Shown piece after piece: positions 46,739 through 55,093 of a stretch of DNA of 64,000 bases. The notes under the pieces were generated by a model. That model worked only from the letters and a program-made list of their open reading frames with translations. It did no database searches and had not been told where the DNA came from. The stretch is from assembly GCA_049315325.1 (NCBI GenBank), contig JBMOKJ010000001.1, positions 620,001 to 684,000 on the forward strand, in the 5' to 3' direction. Within the stretch, counting starts at the first letter, position 1. The number at the start of each line of letters is the position of its first letter. Made by a program: the position numbers and the translations under genes. Origin of the DNA: CAXXIC01 sp049315325 (GTDB lineage: Bacteria; Bacteroidota; Bacteroidia; Bacteroidales; UBA7332).

Positions 46739-48697
46739 ATGTCAGAAGAGATTTTGAATCAAGAAAATGGTGGCTACTCAGCCGATAGTATTCAGGTTTT
46801 AGAAGGTTTAGAAGCAGTCCGCAAAAGACCTGCGATGTACATTGGTGATATTGGACAAAAAGGTCTTCACCATTTGGTGTACGAGGTAGTCGATAACTCA
46901 ATTGACGAAGCTTTGGCGGGTCATTGCAAAAACATCGATGTGATTATCAACGAGAACAATTCGATAACTGTTGTAGATGACGGTCGCGGTATTCCAGTCG
47001 ATTTTCACGAAAAAGAGGGCAAATCGGCTCTTGAAGTGGTGTTGACAGTGCTTCACGCTGGAGGTAAATTTGACAAAGGGTCATACAAAGTGTCGGGTGG
47101 TCTTCACGGAGTAGGGGTGTCGTGTGTAAATGCGTTGTCTATCTATTTGCGTGCTGAGATTAAACGAAACGGTACCATCTATATGCAGGAGTATTCTTGC
47201 GGAAAGCCACAATTCGAAATCAAAGAAATTGGACCTTCAGATGCTACGGGAACAACCATCACTTTCTTGCCAGATGCTTCAATCTTTATTGTATCGGAAT
47301 ACAAATGGGATATTCTCGCTGCTCGTCTGCGCGACCTTGCATATTTGAATGCAGGTATTCGTCTTTCTTTGACTGACAAACGTCACCTAAACGAAGAGGG
47401 TGAGCCACGTCACGAAGAGTTCTTCTCGACAGAAGGATTGAAGGAGTTTGTTCGCTTCCTCGACGAAACACGCGAACCGTTGATGGATTTCGTGATTCAC
47501 ATCAACACCGAAAAACAAGGCATCCCAGTAGAAATGGCGATGACCTACAACACTTCGTACAACGAAAACGTCTATTCTTACGTCAACAATATTAACACCA
47601 TCGAAGGTGGAACGCACTTGGCTGGTTTCCGTCGTGGATTGACTCGTACGTTGAAGAAATATGCCGAGGATTCGAAAATGCTCGAGAAAGTAAAAATCGA
47701 AATCAGTGGCGATGACTTCCGCGAAGGGTTAACTGCCGTTATCTCGGTAAAAGTGCAAGAGCCACAATTTGAAGGGCAAACCAAAACCAAGTTAGGAAAC
47801 AACGAGGTGATGGGAGCCGTAGATATGGCTATCGGCGAAGCATTGGGCCATTTCTTAGAAGAAAACCCTAAAGCTGCAAGAATCATTGTTGATAAGGTGA
47901 TATTGGCAGCAACGGCTCGCCACGCAGCCCGTAAGGCTCGCGAAATGGTGCAACGTAAATCTCCGCTCACTGGTGGTGGTCTTCCAGGAAAATTGGCCGA
48001 CTGCTCGAATCGTGATCCAGAGAAATGCGAAATATTCCTTGTCGAGGGAGATTCTGCGGGTGGAACGGCCAAGCAAGGTCGCGACCGTAACTTCCAGGCA
48101 ATTCTTCCGCTTCGTGGTAAAATTCTGAATGTGGAAAAAGCGATGCAACACAAAGTGCTCGAAAGCGAAGAGATTCGCAACATCTATACTGCACTCGGTG
48201 TGACCATCGGAACAGAAGACGATAGCAAAGAGCTGAATATTGTGAAATTGCGCTACCACAAAATCATCATCATGACCGATGCTGACGTCGATGGTAGCCA
48301 CATCACAACGCTGATTTTGACCTTCTTCTTCCGCCACATGAAACCGCTGATTGAGAATGGCTATGTCTACATTGCTACGCCACCACTCTACCTGTGTAAA
48401 CGTGGTAAAAACGAAGAGTTCTGCTGGAACGATCAACAACGCCAGGCATTTATCATGAAGTATGCCAACGGTAACGAACAACTTGTGCACACCCAACGAT
48501 TCAAAGGTCTTGGAGAGATGAACGCTGAACAACTTTGGGCAACTACAATGAACAGCGAAACGCGTACGCTCCGTCAAGTGGATATCGATAGCTTGACTGA
48601 AGCCGACCACATCTTCTCGATGTTGATGGGTGAAGAGGTTCCACCGCGTCGTGAATTTATCGAAGCGAATGCGACTTATGCAAATATCGACGCATAA
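46739..48697 (+). CDS. gyrB: DNA gyrase subunit B
   Basis: 652 residues. It supplies ATPase and Toprim functions of gyrase, which introduces negative supercoils. Visible are VLEGLEAVRKRPAMYIGDIG, the GHKL ATP site (VVDNSIDEALAG, DDGRGIPVDFH, GGLHGVGVSCVNALS), the transducer domain, and the Toprim blocks FLVEGDSAGGTAKQGRDRNF and DADVDGSHI, with the C-terminal RFKGLGEMNAEQLW. Length is normal for Bacteroidetes GyrB. A related type II subunit gene (topoisomerase IV) is cut by the right edge. Assignment as GyrB rather than ParE rests on its longer gyrase-type motifs and is likely but not proven. Confidence 0.93.
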   Translation: MSEEILNQENGGYSADSIQVLEGLEAVRKRPAMYIGDIGQKGLHHLVYEVVDNSIDEALAGHCKNIDVIINENNSITVVDDGRGIPVDFHEKEGKSALEVVLTVLHAGGKFDKGSYKVSGGLHGVGVSCVNALSIYLRAEIKRNGTIYMQEYSCGKPQFEIKEIGPSDATGTTITFLPDASIFIVSEYKWDILAARLRDLAYLNAGIRLSLTDKRHLNEEGEPRHEEFFSTEGLKEFVRFLDETREPLMDFVIHINTEKQGIPVEMAMTYNTSYNENVYSYVNNINTIEGGTHLAGFRRGLTRTLKKYAEDSKMLEKVKIEISGDDFREGLTAVISVKVQEPQFEGQTKTKLGNNEVMGAVDMAIGEALGHFLEENPKAARIIVDKVILAATARHAARKAREMVQRKSPLTGGGLPGKLADCSNRDPEKCEIFLVEGDSAGGTAKQGRDRNFQAILPLRGKILNVEKAMQHKVLESEEIRNIYTALGVTIGTEDDSKELNIVKLRYHKIIIMTDADVDGSHITTLILTFFFRHMKPLIENGYVYIATPPLYLCKRGKNEEFCWNDQQRQAFIMKYANGNEQLVHTQRFKGLGEMNAEQLWATTMNSETRTLRQVDIDSLTEADHIFSMLMGEEVPPRREFIEANATYANIDA

Positions 48698-48717
48698 AGT
48701 CGGGATTTTATAAACAT

Positions 48718-48754
48718 AAAAATGGCTGTTTCATCTTGTGAAACAGCCATTTTT
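48718..48754 (+). terminator. Bidirectional terminator between gyrB and radical SAM gene
   Basis: A perfect stem of at least 15 bp (AAAATGGCTGTTTCA, 48719-48733, with 48739-48753) with A-runs before and T-runs after, so it can act on both strands. Confidence 0.85.
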
Positions 48755-48784
48755 AGTTTAATGAATATGGTTAGATTGAGTCTA

Positions 48785-49558
48785 TTATCCTGCAACTGAA
48801 ACCTCAAAACCTGCTTCACGAAGCTCTTCTGCTATCGACTTTAACTCTTCCACCGGCACCTTTTCAAGCGTGTTTTCAGGAGTATCTCTGTCGAGCGAGT
48901 AAATCATTACCTGCTTAGGTTTGATTTCGTTGAGGGCAGCTATTAGGGCTGAAACCTCCTCTTTTGTGGTATTGTCCACCTGCTTGCCGTTGTGAGTGCC
49001 GCGCAAAAACATCGTTTGGATGATAAGATTGCCTTCGAACTTCTGAAGCTCTTTGATGATGCCTGCCACCGAATAGGTTGATTGAGTTGGGCGGTCGATT
49101 TGAGCAACTGTAGAATCAAGTCCCGAATCGAGTTTCATAATGTTGTTTTCCACTTTTTTCAAAGCTTCGAAAACCACATCCTTTCTGACAAAAGTTGAGT
49201 TAGAAAGTACGCTAATTTTCGCATTCGGAAAATAAGTATTGCGCAACGTAATCGTATCATCCACCACCTGAGGAAACTCGGGGTGCATGGTCGGTTCGCC
49301 GTTTCCTGCAAAGGTGATGACGTCTGGAGCTTCACCCGCAGCTTGCATCTGTTGTAGTTTTGTTTCGAGAGTCTCTTTCACATCGGCGCGAGTTGGCAGT
49401 TTGCCATCTTTTACCGTAGTGTTGTAGCCACATTCGCAATAGATGCAGTCGAATGTGCAGATTTTAGCATTTGTTGGTAGTAGGTTTACACCCAAAGAAA
49501 CCCCAAGCCGACGGCTTTTGACAGGGCCAAATATGATTTCTGAGAATAGGAATGACAT
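48785..49558 (-). CDS. Radical SAM protein, Tyw1-like/COG0731 type
   Basis: 257 residues. The cluster motif is Cys34-x3-Cys38-x2-Cys41 in ICTFDCIYCECGY, preceded by FGPVKSRRLGVSLGVNLLP, typical of this small radical SAM family. The SAM-contact block is ITFAGNGEPTMHPEF. It binds a [4Fe-4S] cluster and SAM. The reaction is unknown for bacterial members of this family. It is not an anSME sulfatase maturase: it lacks the C-terminal SPASM Cys clusters. Confidence 0.85.
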   Translation of the reverse strand: MSFLFSEIIFGPVKSRRLGVSLGVNLLPTNAKICTFDCIYCECGYNTTVKDGKLPTRADVKETLETKLQQMQAAGEAPDVITFAGNGEPTMHPEFPQVVDDTITLRNTYFPNAKISVLSNSTFVRKDVVFEALKKVENNIMKLDSGLDSTVAQIDRPTQSTYSVAGIIKELQKFEGNLIIQTMFLRGTHNGKQVDNTTKEEVSALIAALNEIKPKQVMIYSLDRDTPENTLEKVPVEELKSIAEELREAGFEVSVAG

Positions 49559-49687
49559 ATATTTAGTTATGAATTATAAGTTATTTTTTAAAGCGATATT
49601 AAGTAGATATTTCTCCTTCGGATGATAGTAATTGCTTTCAATCAATATCGACAAAGTCAATTATCGCAAAGCTAAAATCTTGAATGT

Positions 49688-49744
49688 AAAAACCGCAACT
49701 TCTCATTGATTGGTATCAAGTGAAGATGCGGTTTCAATGAGAAT
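49688..49744 (-). terminator. Probable terminator after the DEAD-box helicase
   Basis: AAACCGCAACTTC (49690-49702) pairs with GAAGATGCGGTTT (49732-49744) with one mismatch and a 29-base loop. The minus-strand tail is TTACATTC, a weak U-tract. Confidence 0.5.
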
Positions 49745-49756
49745 TATAGTTTCAGC

Positions 49757-51592
49757 CTAACGTCTTTTTTTAGAAAAAGAGTTGGTTTTGAAATCTGGTT
49801 TGTTACTGCTGCCGAATCCGCCTCTTGAACCACCGCCTGCAGGTTTTTCATCGTTTCTTTCGCCAGCCACTTCTACGTTGATTCTGCGACCGTACCAATC
49901 AGCCTTGTTCAGACCTTTTACTACGTTTTTAGCTTCGCGACTCTCCACTTCGAAGAAAGAAAATGCTTTCATCAAGTCGATTTTACCAATCTGTACGCGT
50001 CCGCCTACGTTGTTGTTAATCAATTCAATCACTTGGTTTGGATACAATCCGTCGGTCTTACCAATGTTGATAAACAAACGAGTGTAGCCCTCTTCAGCAC
50101 GGTTGTCACCGCTGCGATTTTCGCCACCACGACCACGTTCGCGGTCGATGCGATCAGGGCGATCTCCACGGTCGCGACCACCACGGTCTCCGCGATCTCC
50201 GCCTCTTTCGAAACGGTCGTTTTTGCCAAATTTATCACCACCGCGTTCGCGTGTTGCACGTTCGTCTGGCACGTCTATTTCGCCTGCATTTCTGTAGTAA
50301 GCAATTAAGCGATTGAATTCCATCGAAACAACGCGTTTCAACAAATCTTCTTTGCTCAACCACTCCAACTTTTTGATAGCAGCTGGCATATATGCACCAA
50401 TTTCAGCTTCGTCAACTTCCACTTTTTCGATTTTGTCCATCAAGTTGAGGAGTTGTTTTTCGCAGATTTGGTAGCCAGAAGGTAGATGTCCGCCTTCGAA
50501 TTTCTTTTGGATAATACGTTCTATTTCGCGCAATTTGTGCTTCTCTCTCACGTGAATCAATGCCACAGAGATACCCGATTTGTTGGCGCGACCCGTACGA
50601 CCACTTCGGTGAGTGTAGGTCTCGATATCGTCCGGCAAACCGTAGTTGATGATGTGTGTCAAGTCGTTTACGTCCAATCCACGAGCTGCAACGTCGGTAG
50701 CTACCAATAATTGTACGTTTTTGACACGGAATTTTTGCATCACGTAGTCACGTTGCGCTTGCGAAAGCTCACCGTGTAGCGAATCTGCATTGTAACCGTC
50801 TTGAATTAATTGATCTGCAATCTCTTGCGTTTCTTTACGGGTACGGCAAAATACGATTCCGTAGATATTTGGATTATAGTCGGCGATACGTTTCAATGCC
50901 AAGTATTTGTCTTTTGCATGAACGACGTAGCTGATGTGTTTTACGTTTTTCGTTCCCTCGTTTTTCGTTCCGATGGTAATCTCTTTCGCATTGCGCATAT
51001 AGGTTTTTGCAATGCGAGAAATTTCGGCAGGCATGGTTGCAGAGAACAACAACGTGTTACGCTCTTTCGGTACGTTTGCCAAAATGGCGTTGATGCTTTC
51101 GGTGAAACCCATATTGAGCATTTCATCTGCTTCGTCGAGAATCAGGTTGCGCACCATTTCGAGGTTTACAACGCCACGATTCATCAAGTCGATCAATCGA
51201 CCTGGAGTTGCCACCACGATGTGAACGCCACGGCGCAATGCTTTGATTTGGCTGTCGATGCTCGAGCCACCATATACTGGCAACACGCGCAATTCGGGCA
51301 TATATTTTGAGTAGTCCGCTAAATCGCCTGCAATTTGAAGACAAAGTTCGCGGGTAGGAGAGAGAATAAGTGCTTGAGTTTTATTAATAGAAAGGTTTAC
51401 TTTCTGAATAACGGGAAGACCAAATGCTGCTGTTTTACCTGTTCCTGTTTGTGCTAAAGCGACCACATCGCTTTCTTCTGCTAATAAATAGGGGATGACT
51501 TCTTCTTGAACAGGCATCGGAGCTTCGTAGCCCATTTCTTCGATTGCTTTCAAGATTTCTGGGCAGATGCCCAATTCCTGGAATGACTTCAT
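49757..51592 (-). CDS. DEAD-box ATP-dependent RNA helicase (DeaD/CsdA type)
   Basis: 611 residues. Helicase core (about 1-375) with motif I AQTGTGKTAAFGLP, Ia PTRELCLQI, Ib TPGR, II DEAD (ILDEADEMLNMGF), III SATMP, IV-VI ending HRSGRTGRANKSG. A low-complexity Arg/Gly/Asp linker (about 447-505) resembles RGG tails, followed by a DbpA-type RNA-binding domain (about 510-585; YTRLFINIGKTDGLYPNQV, then VGRVQIGKIDL). Such enzymes act in ribosome assembly and cold-tolerant RNA unwinding in the cytoplasm. The composition of the linker explains the long overlapping open frames on the other strand there. Confidence 0.94.
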   Translation of the reverse strand: MKSFQELGICPEILKAIEEMGYEAPMPVQEEVIPYLLAEESDVVALAQTGTGKTAAFGLPVIQKVNLSINKTQALILSPTRELCLQIAGDLADYSKYMPELRVLPVYGGSSIDSQIKALRRGVHIVVATPGRLIDLMNRGVVNLEMVRNLILDEADEMLNMGFTESINAILANVPKERNTLLFSATMPAEISRIAKTYMRNAKEITIGTKNEGTKNVKHISYVVHAKDKYLALKRIADYNPNIYGIVFCRTRKETQEIADQLIQDGYNADSLHGELSQAQRDYVMQKFRVKNVQLLVATDVAARGLDVNDLTHIINYGLPDDIETYTHRSGRTGRANKSGISVALIHVREKHKLREIERIIQKKFEGGHLPSGYQICEKQLLNLMDKIEKVEVDEAEIGAYMPAAIKKLEWLSKEDLLKRVVSMEFNRLIAYYRNAGEIDVPDERATRERGGDKFGKNDRFERGGDRGDRGGRDRGDRPDRIDRERGRGGENRSGDNRAEEGYTRLFINIGKTDGLYPNQVIELINNNVGGRVQIGKIDLMKAFSFFEVESREAKNVVKGLNKADWYGRRINVEVAGERNDEKPAGGGSRGGFGSSNKPDFKTNSFSKKRR

Positions 51593-51606
51593 TTACTTTT
51601 TTGCTG

Positions 51607-51614
51607 CAAAGGTA
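51607..51614 (-). promoter_or_regulatory. Candidate -7 box for the helicase gene
   Basis: Minus-strand TACCTTTG matches TAnnTTTG, 14 bases upstream of the helicase ATG and only 8 bases after the stop of the upstream phosphatase gene. The implied leader is very short. Confidence 0.4.
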
Positions 51615-51621
51615 CGAAAAA

Positions 51622-52683
51622 CTAATGGGTTAACAGTAACTCTCTGAGTTTTTCTCTTTTCTTACAGTTGAAATTGAGCTTTTTAGAGAAATAATCTTCG
51701 ACCGAATTATTGTCTTGCCGAATCTTTTCGAAGCTGTATTGGAGGAAGTTTTTTTGCGCCGACATCAGCATCGTGAGAGCTTCTTGTTGATCGGGATGAA
51801 GGTCTTGCCCAAACTCAGCAATTTTAGCCAAATCGACGCACGAATTGGAGAATAGGTAGTCGTCAATAATCTCTTCTTCAGGCATTTGCAGTGCCGACAT
51901 AATCAAGGCAACGATGAAACCAGTGCGGTTATTGCCAGTTCCACACTCTATCAGCACCGGGTATGATTCACGCTTGCTTAGGGTGTTGAATAGCTTTGTT
52001 AGCTGAGTCTGATAGTCGGTAGTGTAGGATGAGAAAAGGTCTTGCATAAAGATGATGGCATCGTTTCGTCTGCATTTGCCCTCCATCAGTCGGTCTTTCA
52101 TTGCGTCGTCGAAAGGTTGAGACATCGGTATCGAAATCACATTATTGAACTTAAGTTTGCTTTTATCCGATGCTTTCTCTTCAGTCGTTCTAAGGTCAAC
52201 AAGCGTATTAATATTTAGCCGATCAAGTCTATCTTTTCCGTTTTTCGTGATTTCTGCAAGTGAGCCCGAACGGTAAACTTTTCCCCATTTGATAGTCTCT
52301 CCGTCTTCATTTTGGTAGCCTCCGATGTCGCGTAAATTGAAAACACCCGGAATGTTTAGTTTACGATTTGTGACATAGATTTGCTCTTTTTTATCGAACG
52401 AAAGCATAAAATATTTGCGACTGTCGCTCAATCTTGGAACGAGTACGACGTGATCAGCAATATTGGCTGTGAGAATTGGGGAATTGAGGTTAAAAATATC
52501 GGGAGTGGACGATGCAAATATCTCAACGGCACCCTCATATTCTGGAAAAACTTCCCATTTGATGGTGTCTTGCAGTTGTTGCCCTTCTTCGCAAACACAT
52601 AAAACCTGCATTTTTTGAGAGACGCAAGAATCGAGAGCAATTAGTAGTAAAACAAGTGTAAAAGATGTAACTATCCGATTCAT
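51622..52683 (-). CDS. Tyrosine-phosphatase-like lipoprotein
   Basis: 353 residues with a lipobox (LIALDSC, Cys20), so probably anchored in a membrane and facing the periplasm. Residues about 105-300 belong to the Y_phosphatase3-type family (FNLRDIGGYQNEDG, GKVYRSGSLAEITKNGKDRL, LVDLRTTEEK). The P-loop is CGTGNNRTG with Cys247 and Arg253, so the CX5R catalytic pair is kept; the common H-C-x2-G-K-D-R form is changed to E-C-G-T-G-N-N-R. It may dephosphorylate proteins or small phosphates; substrate unknown. It lies directly upstream of the helicase gene. Confidence 0.82.
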   Translation of the reverse strand: MNRIVTSFTLVLLLIALDSCVSQKMQVLCVCEEGQQLQDTIKWEVFPEYEGAVEIFASSTPDIFNLNSPILTANIADHVVLVPRLSDSRKYFMLSFDKKEQIYVTNRKLNIPGVFNLRDIGGYQNEDGETIKWGKVYRSGSLAEITKNGKDRLDRLNINTLVDLRTTEEKASDKSKLKFNNVISIPMSQPFDDAMKDRLMEGKCRRNDAIIFMQDLFSSYTTDYQTQLTKLFNTLSKRESYPVLIECGTGNNRTGFIVALIMSALQMPEEEIIDDYLFSNSCVDLAKIAEFGQDLHPDQQEALTMLMSAQKNFLQYSFEKIRQDNNSVEDYFSKKLNFNCKKREKLRELLLTH

Positions 52684-52882
52684 TTGGTGTAAAAATCCAA
52701 TTATATAACGAATGCAATCAAACCTAAAAATATGTTTATATACGGTTGAAATTCAACAGTTTGCAAATTTTTAGTCGCACTTCTTAACTGCTAATTTATC
52801 TCCTTTTTTCTGAAATAAAACAGCAAATGTAATCCAATCTGTTTCAAATTAAACAGATTTAACTTAAATGAGCGGTGAAGTG

Positions 52883-53809
52883 TTATTTTGAAAGGTATTT
52901 TTTGGCAAAATCGGTAGAAACATAATTTTCGTAACTTTGGCATACTTCGCTTGAGAAGTCGATACCACATTGTATAATTTTTGCCCACAAATCTTCGGAA
53001 AGATTGTCGAGATCGGCTCGTAGAACGTCGTATTTAAGCAGCCCGAAGAGGATTCCAGCGTTAAAATTATCTCCTGCGCCAATCGTACTTTTTGCCTCAA
53101 TTGCTGGCACTTCGAAATTCTTTTCTCCGCTTTTTGTGCAGAGGAGAACGCCTTTTGCGCCCTGGGTACAGATGAAATTCGGACAATAGAACCGCACTTT
53201 ATTTTTATAAACTGCCGATAAATCCTCCATTTTGTAGAGGTTCTGAAAATCTTCGTCTGAACCTCGAACAATGTCCGCAAATTCGAGGTTCTCGATGAGC
53301 GAAGTCATCAATTTTATGGCTTCGTCGTTGTGCGATTTGCGGAAGTTTGGGTCGTAATAAATAATGGCTTTTCGTTCGCGAGCATATTCGAGAATTTCAA
53401 CCATTTTTTCGCGAAGCGTCGGATTTAGCGCATAGAATGATCCGAAAATAAGTATGTCATCGGGGTTGATGCGTGGCAAGGCTACATCGAGGCGCTGGCT
53501 CGGATAGTCTTTATAGAACATATATTCGGCATCGTTTTGTTCGTTGAGGAAAGCCAATGCAATAGGAGATTGCCCATCGGGAAAGCAATCGACATAATCG
53601 GTTGTGATGTTGTTCTCTTTCATAAAATCGAGAATCACTCGTCCTACTTTGTCATTCCCTAATTCACTGACAAATGCGGTAGGCACTTGCAAGCGACCCA
53701 ACGTAACCAATCCGTTGAAAATTGAACCACCAGGAACAGCATGTGCCGGCTGATTGTTTTTGAAAATAATGTCGAGAATGGTCTCGCCTACGCCTATTAT
53801 CTTTCTCAT
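52883..53809 (-). CDS. PfkB-family carbohydrate kinase (fructokinase-like)
   Basis: 308 residues of the ribokinase/PfkB family. It starts IIGVGETILDIIF, has the substrate-binding VPGGSIFNGLVTLGRL near the N-terminus, and the catalytic anion-hole block STIGAGDNFNAGIL (Asp at about 246). It phosphorylates a sugar with ATP in the cytoplasm; fructose is common for close relatives but adenosine or other sugars are possible. A 407-bp gap with repeats separates it from the SIS-domain gene. Confidence 0.88.
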   Translation of the reverse strand: MRKIIGVGETILDIIFKNNQPAHAVPGGSIFNGLVTLGRLQVPTAFVSELGNDKVGRVILDFMKENNITTDYVDCFPDGQSPIALAFLNEQNDAEYMFYKDYPSQRLDVALPRINPDDILIFGSFYALNPTLREKMVEILEYARERKAIIYYDPNFRKSHNDEAIKLMTSLIENLEFADIVRGSDEDFQNLYKMEDLSAVYKNKVRFYCPNFICTQGAKGVLLCTKSGEKNFEVPAIEAKSTIGAGDNFNAGILFGLLKYDVLRADLDNLSEDLWAKIIQCGIDFSSEVCQSYENYVSTDFAKKYLSK

Positions 53810-53879
53810 AATTTTTAAGGTTCTATAATGAAATGGAGGGTAGGTCTAAAAGTGATAGATTTGATATTATATCATCTTT

Positions 53880-54062
53880 TTCGCTACCGCTGGTCTTACT
53901 TTTTCTGCAAAAAAAGTAAGCAAAATTGCTTTTTTGTCGAAATAACTCGCTCAATCGTCCAAACATTTGACTACTAATATATTCAATATTTAAAATTGGA
54001 CTCTCTCACTCTACAGGATTTCGACGTTTGGTATTTGTGTTTGTCCCGTTGGGACTAGCGAT
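53880..54062 (-). repeat. Long dispersed repeat, copy 2 (inverted)
   Basis: Reverse complement of copy 1 at 46290-46520. On the minus strand it reads GTCCCAACGGGAC, AAACACAAATACCAAACGTC, GAAATCCTGTAGAGTGAG, later GAGCGAGTTATTTCGACA and AAAAAGTAAGACCAGCGGTA. The terminal short hairpin is kept with sequence changes on its loop side. With the GC-rich unit at 54184 it accounts for most of the gap 53810-54216. Confidence 0.75.
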
Positions 54063-54183
54063 TATTTTTTCTACAAATGTATTTTGTCAGTAAACACCTA
54101 TTTAACATTGGAGAGCCATTTTATAATATCCTTCCTATTATTCCCAAAGGGAATGGGTTAAATAGATTGTTGGTTTGTATTCT

Positions 54184-54217
54184 TTGAGCCCCTCCTTGGG
54201 AGGGGTTGGGGAGGCTT
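54184..54217. repeat. GC-rich hairpin repeat unit
   Basis: TTGAGCCCCTCCTTGGGAGG followed by GGTTGGGGAGG. CCCCTCC pairs with GGGAGGGG. It ends at the 3' end of the SIS-domain gene (54217). Confidence 0.75.
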
Positions 54218-54810
54218 TACTCTTCCCTCGATTTTACACCCAAATATCCGCCGTGATGGCGTTTTGCATACTCTTGTTTGGTGAATCCACTCTCTTGCAT
54301 CACATTTACGACTAATGCATCGCCAATTACAGTCATGGCTGTGGTCGAAGTAGTTGGTGCCATGCCGAGCGGACAAACTTCTGCAGGAGCTCCAGTGAAA
54401 AGACAGGCATCGGCTTCTTCTGCAAGCGGACTTTCTGTATTGCCAGTGATTACAATAAAATGCAAATCGGCATACAATCGACGGGCAAGAACAATTAATT
54501 CAAGAATCTCACGCGTTTTTCCCGAGTTGGAAATCAACAACATCGTATCGTTGGATTGAATGATTCCCAAATCACCGTGTTGAGCTTCACTTGGATGCAA
54601 AAAAACAGCAGGCGTGCCGGTTGAACAAAACGTGGTGGCAATGTTCATCGCAATTTGACCCGCTTTACCCATTCCGCTGACGACCAATTTCCCATTTTTC
54701 GCTTTAGTCTTAAGAATCAGTCGAACTGCTTTTTCGTAATCGTCGGTGACAGGGATGTTTCGTATCGCTTCCGATTCGTGTAGAAGAATCTCTTGAATGG
54801 TTTTGATCAT
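54217..54810 (-). CDS. Single-domain SIS protein, arabinose-5-phosphate isomerase-like
   Basis: 197 residues, a lone SIS (sugar isomerase) domain without the two C-terminal CBS domains of the longer KdsD proteins. Blocks are GKLVVSGMGKAGQIAMNIATTF, FLHPSEAQHGDLG with the catalytic-type His, LLISNSGKTREILEL and the Ser/Thr-rich loop MAPTTSTTAMTVIGDAL. It probably interconverts ribulose 5-phosphate and arabinose 5-phosphate for Kdo in lipopolysaccharide. Single-domain forms of this enzyme are known in Bacteroides. Other sugar phosphates cannot be excluded. Confidence 0.85.
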   Translation of the reverse strand: MIKTIQEILLHESEAIRNIPVTDDYEKAVRLILKTKAKNGKLVVSGMGKAGQIAMNIATTFCSTGTPAVFLHPSEAQHGDLGIIQSNDTMLLISNSGKTREILELIVLARRLYADLHFIVITGNTESPLAEEADACLFTGAPAEVCPLGMAPTTSTTAMTVIGDALVVNVMQESGFTKQEYAKRHHGGYLGVKSREE

Positions 54811-54834
54811 AATTGTGAACTTAGTTTTGAATCA

Positions 54835-54865
54835 CAAATATAGCGTTTATTTGAAAGGGGGCAAA
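54835..54865 (-). promoter_or_regulatory. Near-ideal promoter for the SIS-domain gene
   Basis: On the minus strand TTTG (54865-54862), exactly 19 bp, then TATATTTG (54842-54835), with the ATG 24 bases further. Best consensus promoter in the window. Confidence 0.8.
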
Positions 54866-55014
54866 ATTCTACTTTATAGAATGCTGTGTGTTTTGCTAAT
54901 ATAAATTCATCAACAATAATATTAGAATTTGAACGAATCCAAACAAAGGTAGGTGTTGCGTTGTTTTGATGATGTTTAACGCGCGGGTTGGATGGAAGAG
55001 AGAAATAATTTTCG

Positions 55015-55022
55015 TACCTTTG
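55015..55022 (+). promoter_or_regulatory. Candidate -7 box for gpmI
   Basis: TACCTTTG matches TAnnTTTG, 71 bases upstream of the gpmI ATG. No clear -33 TTG at 19-21 bp. Confidence 0.45.
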
Positions 55023-55093
55023 CGCTCTCAAAACAAGATATAAAATAAGGTAAATTAAAAAACTGTTTATCAACAAAATAACACTCATTTATT

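Noticed and set aside
47578..48610. Long minus-strand frames (201 and 251 codons) opposite gyrB
   Set aside because: Antisense shadows of gyrB with no homology to anything recognised.
48785..49558. Radical SAM protein as the sulfatase maturase for the PUL
   Set aside because: Only one CxxxCxxC cluster, 257 residues, and no SPASM domain; it belongs to the COG0731-type group.
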